From NCBI GenBank assembly GCA_030830625.1, contig JAURMQ010000115.1:1-56674 (forward strand): a DNA stretch of 56,674 nt, in the 5' to 3' direction. The notes beneath the pieces were generated by a model. That model saw nothing but the letters and a program-made list of their open reading frames with translations. It was not told the DNA's origin and did not search any database. Numbering within the stretch: the stretch's first letter is position 1; each line of letters starts with the position of its first letter. A program made the translations under genes and the position numbers. Below are positions 54,615 to 56,674 of this stretch, one piece after another. The stretch comes from Flavobacteriaceae bacterium (GTDB lineage Bacteria; Bacteroidota; Bacteroidia; Flavobacteriales; Flavobacteriaceae).

Positions 54615-55418
54615 ATGAAAAAACAATTTCTGATCATTTTATTAAGCAGTAAATGCTTGTTGAGTTTCGCTCAATTGGATACAGAAAATACAGCTTCAGA
54701 TAAAGGACTCCCTTTCAAGGCAGGAGAATGGTTCCAGTTCAGAATCCACTATGGAATATTCAATGCCAGCTATGCAACCTTAGAACTCAGCAGAGACACC
54801 TTGAAAGGCATGCCCGTTTTGCATGCCAAGGGGTACGGCACTACTACTGGTCTTGCACGTTGGTTCTTTAAGGTCGAAGATTATTACGACTCCTATTTTG
54901 ATGATAAAAAGGTAATCCCTTACTGGTTCGTTAGAGACATCTATGAAGGGGGGTACACCAAAAACTTAGAAATCAATTTTGATCACCATAAAAATTTGGC
55001 TTTTGTAAATGATTTAAAAAACAAAAAAAAGCGGTCATTTAAAATTGCTAAAAATGCTCAAGACCTTATCTCTGCCTTCTACTATCTGAGGGCCAATTAT
55101 CCTGAAGATGAACTCATTCTGAACGAAACTTTTAATATCAATATGTTTTTCGATAACGAAAACTATGTTTTTAAAATGAAGTACTTGGGAAAAGAAACCC
55201 TGAGCACAAAATTTGGCAAAGTCCCTTGTGTAAAGTTCAGGCCTTATGTTCAATCGGGACGAGTTTTTAGAGAACAGGAAAGTGTTACCTTGTGGATCAC
55301 AGAAGATGACAACAAAATTCCCATCAGAGTTCAAGCCGATTTAGCCATTGGATCCATCAAAGTCGATTTAGAAAAATTCAGAAATTTATCAACTCCCTTT
55401 AAAATCAATTTCGATTAA
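54615..55418 (+). CDS. exported DUF3108-domain protein
   Basis: This 267-residue protein has a signal peptide (MKKQFLIILLSSKCLLSFAQ) and a beta-rich domain of the DUF3108 type. Visible segments are FKAGEWFQFRIHYGIFNASYA, ARWFFKVEDYYDSYFD, DLISAFYYLRANYP and KFRPYVQSGRVF. It is likely periplasmic or outer-membrane attached; its function is unknown. Three possible ATGs lie at 54603, 54612 and 54615, and the last fits the signal peptide and the -7 box position. The next gene, an M23 peptidase, is about 105 bases downstream and the two may act together on the envelope, by context only. Confidence 0.85.
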   Translation: MKKQFLIILLSSKCLLSFAQLDTENTASDKGLPFKAGEWFQFRIHYGIFNASYATLELSRDTLKGMPVLHAKGYGTTTGLARWFFKVEDYYDSYFDDKKVIPYWFVRDIYEGGYTKNLEINFDHHKNLAFVNDLKNKKKRSFKIAKNAQDLISAFYYLRANYPEDELILNETFNINMFFDNENYVFKMKYLGKETLSTKFGKVPCVKFRPYVQSGRVFREQESVTLWITEDDNKIPIRVQADLAIGSIKVDLEKFRNLSTPFKINFD

Positions 55419-55523
55419 AACACCTGATTGTTTATTACTTTTTGAATAACTTTTTGTTAAATCCTTTGCGATTCAACACTTAATACAAGAAATTTGCGTT
55501 GAACAAAATAGGTTTGTGTTTAG

Positions 55524-56674
55524 ATGAACAAAGCTTTTGTCGTACTATTTTTATACGGAATTGCCGTTTTATTGTCTTCCTGTGAAGATAAAGCACCATC
55601 CTTATTGACAGACTCCCCCGTCGCCGAAGTCAAAATGAAACCCAAAATACTGAAATATGGTTTTGACTTGGATGAATATACATTTGTAAAGAAAAAAATA
55701 AAAAAAGGAGATACTTTTGGATCAATCTTAGAGAGCAATGGTATTGACTACCCTGAAGTATTCAATATTCTTCAAGCCATCAAAAATAAAGTGAGCATAA
55801 AAAGATTGATAGAAGGAAAATCCTACACGCTCTTTTATACCAAAGATAGTATTCCTACCCCCAAAGCTTTTGTTTACGAACCCCAAATTGACTCTTACAC
55901 CCTGATTCAACTCAGAGACAGTATTTATGGTGAAATCGTAAACAAACCCATCAAGAGGGTTCAAAAAGAGGCCTATGGTATGATCGAAAATTCACTGTAC
56001 GAAACCATGTTGACTGCTGGATTAAACGATCAATTGACCTATTACTTAGCGGACGTTTACGCTTGGAATATTGATTTTCATAGGCTGCACAAAGGCGACC
56101 GTTTTAAAGTCATTTACACTGAAAAATTTGTGGATGATACCCTCTCTATTGGTATCGAACGGATTAAAGCTGCCATATTTGAACACGCAGGAAAAGAGTT
56201 TTACGCCTTCGAGTTTAAACCCGATTCGATCAAAGGAATCGTTGAATATTTTGATGAAAACGCCAAAAATCTAAGACGGGCCTTTCTCAAAGCGCCTGTA
56301 AAGTTTGGTCCTATTAGCTCTCGTTATAATCTCAAACGCAGAATTGCTTATTATGGAAACCGCGTCAGACCCCACCGTGGTACCGACTTTGCTGCCAATG
56401 TAGGAACTCCAATTCTGTCCACTGCCAATGGAGTCGTAACCAAATCCTCCTATACCAAAGGAAACGGCAATTATGTGACCATCAAACACAACAACACCTA
56501 TAGCACCCAGTACCTTCATATGAAACGCCGAAAAGTAAAAGTGGGAGAATTTGTTACCCAAGGACAAGTGATTGGATGGGTAGGAATGACAGGCAATACC
56601 TCGGGGCCTCATGTTTGCTACCGATTCTGGAAAAACGGTAAACAAGTAGATCCATTTAAGCAAAAACTGCCAGA
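55524..56674 (+). CDS. M23-family peptidase lipoprotein, 3' end outside the window
   Basis: The frame from ATG 55524 stays open to the right edge (383 residues seen). It begins with a lipoprotein signal (LLSSC, Cys20). A region at about 55-130 resembles LysM/opacity-associated domains (KKGDTFGSILESNGID). The M23 LytM domain starts near residue 265: GTDFAA motif RVRPHRGTDFAAN gives His284 and Asp288, and GNTSGPHVCYRFW gives His363 and Cys365, so the usual HxH is HxC. It probably cuts peptidoglycan crosslinks in the periplasm. The ORF is incomplete only because the window ends. Confidence 0.9.
   Translation, partial: MNKAFVVLFLYGIAVLLSSCEDKAPSLLTDSPVAEVKMKPKILKYGFDLDEYTFVKKKIKKGDTFGSILESNGIDYPEVFNILQAIKNKVSIKRLIEGKSYTLFYTKDSIPTPKAFVYEPQIDSYTLIQLRDSIYGEIVNKPIKRVQKEAYGMIENSLYETMLTAGLNDQLTYYLADVYAWNIDFHRLHKGDRFKVIYTEKFVDDTLSIGIERIKAAIFEHAGKEFYAFEFKPDSIKGIVEYFDENAKNLRRAFLKAPVKFGPISSRYNLKRRIAYYGNRVRPHRGTDFAANVGTPILSTANGVVTKSSYTKGNGNYVTIKHNNTYSTQYLHMKRRKVKVGEFVTQGQVIGWVGMTGNTSGPHVCYRFWKNGKQVDPFKQKLP

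Noticed and set aside
55520-55738. Minus-strand frame at the M23 peptidase start
   Set aside because: The plus strand here encodes a lipoprotein signal and M23 peptidase in one open frame to the window edge.

Overview
The window looks like ordinary chromosome of a member of the Flavobacteriaceae (Bacteroidota), probably marine. Supporting signs are the gliding-motility genes gldD and gldE, three large TonB-dependent receptors, a DUF4270 lipoprotein, many exported proteins and lipoproteins, AT-rich intergenic DNA, little sign of Shine-Dalgarno sequences, several TTG/GTG starts, and -7 boxes of the TAnnTTTG type. No tRNA, rRNA, CRISPR array, insertion sequence or prophage was seen. Coding density is very high; only one gene-free stretch exceeds 300 bases (12796-13159).

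Layout. 1-2700: SulP anion transporter and two small exported proteins on the minus strand. 2760-9980: a plus-strand sugar-acid block (uxaB-uxaA, translationally overlapped, with a candidate operator in front), a Tat-exported Gfo/Idh/MocA oxidoreductase, a cupin, an exported PHP-type phosphodiesterase and an exported beta-propeller-like protein. 10078-12795: methyltransferase, GT2 and GT9 glycosyltransferases, probably for surface glycan. 13160-16454: minus-strand SET-domain protein, SGNH hydrolase, bile-acid/sodium-type symporter and a secreted protein. 16623-20446: paired M16 peptidases, catalytic plus non-catalytic, and a metal-binding lipoprotein. 20443-23850: the mutY-ssb-gldE-gldD operon. 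23991-26106: HU, a 29-residue basic protein and an RNase E/G-family ribonuclease. 26262-33468: recX, a TonB receptor, atpC-atpD and a second TonB receptor. 33561-36486: acyl-CoA synthetase and a divergent PlsC-type acyltransferase. 36649-41566: DUF4270 lipoprotein and a one-domain glycogen-synthase-like protein, divergent from panC-panD and a flippase-like membrane protein. 41591-54536: radA, gdhA, recO, TonB receptor, ileS, a dksA-like gene, lspA, 5-formyl-THF cyclo-ligase and uvrC. 54615-end: DUF3108 protein and an M23 peptidase cut by the window edge.

Most genes are conserved housekeeping. I did not find a clearly new multi-gene system. The most interesting locus is HU / 29-residue protein / ribonuclease: the tiny arginine-lysine-rich protein resembles the bS22/mS38 type of ribosomal protein, the ribonuclease has lost the zinc-link cysteines of RNase E/G, and its leader can form three consecutive hairpins. 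Other points worth checking are a probable one-base frameshift at the 3' end of the second M16 gene, a signal-peptide-coding segment with no standard start codon at 9134-9200, calcium-loop motifs in the SulP transporter and in the DUF4270 protein, an HxC zinc site in the M23 peptidase, and a candidate small-RNA segment between two terminators at 12911-13140.
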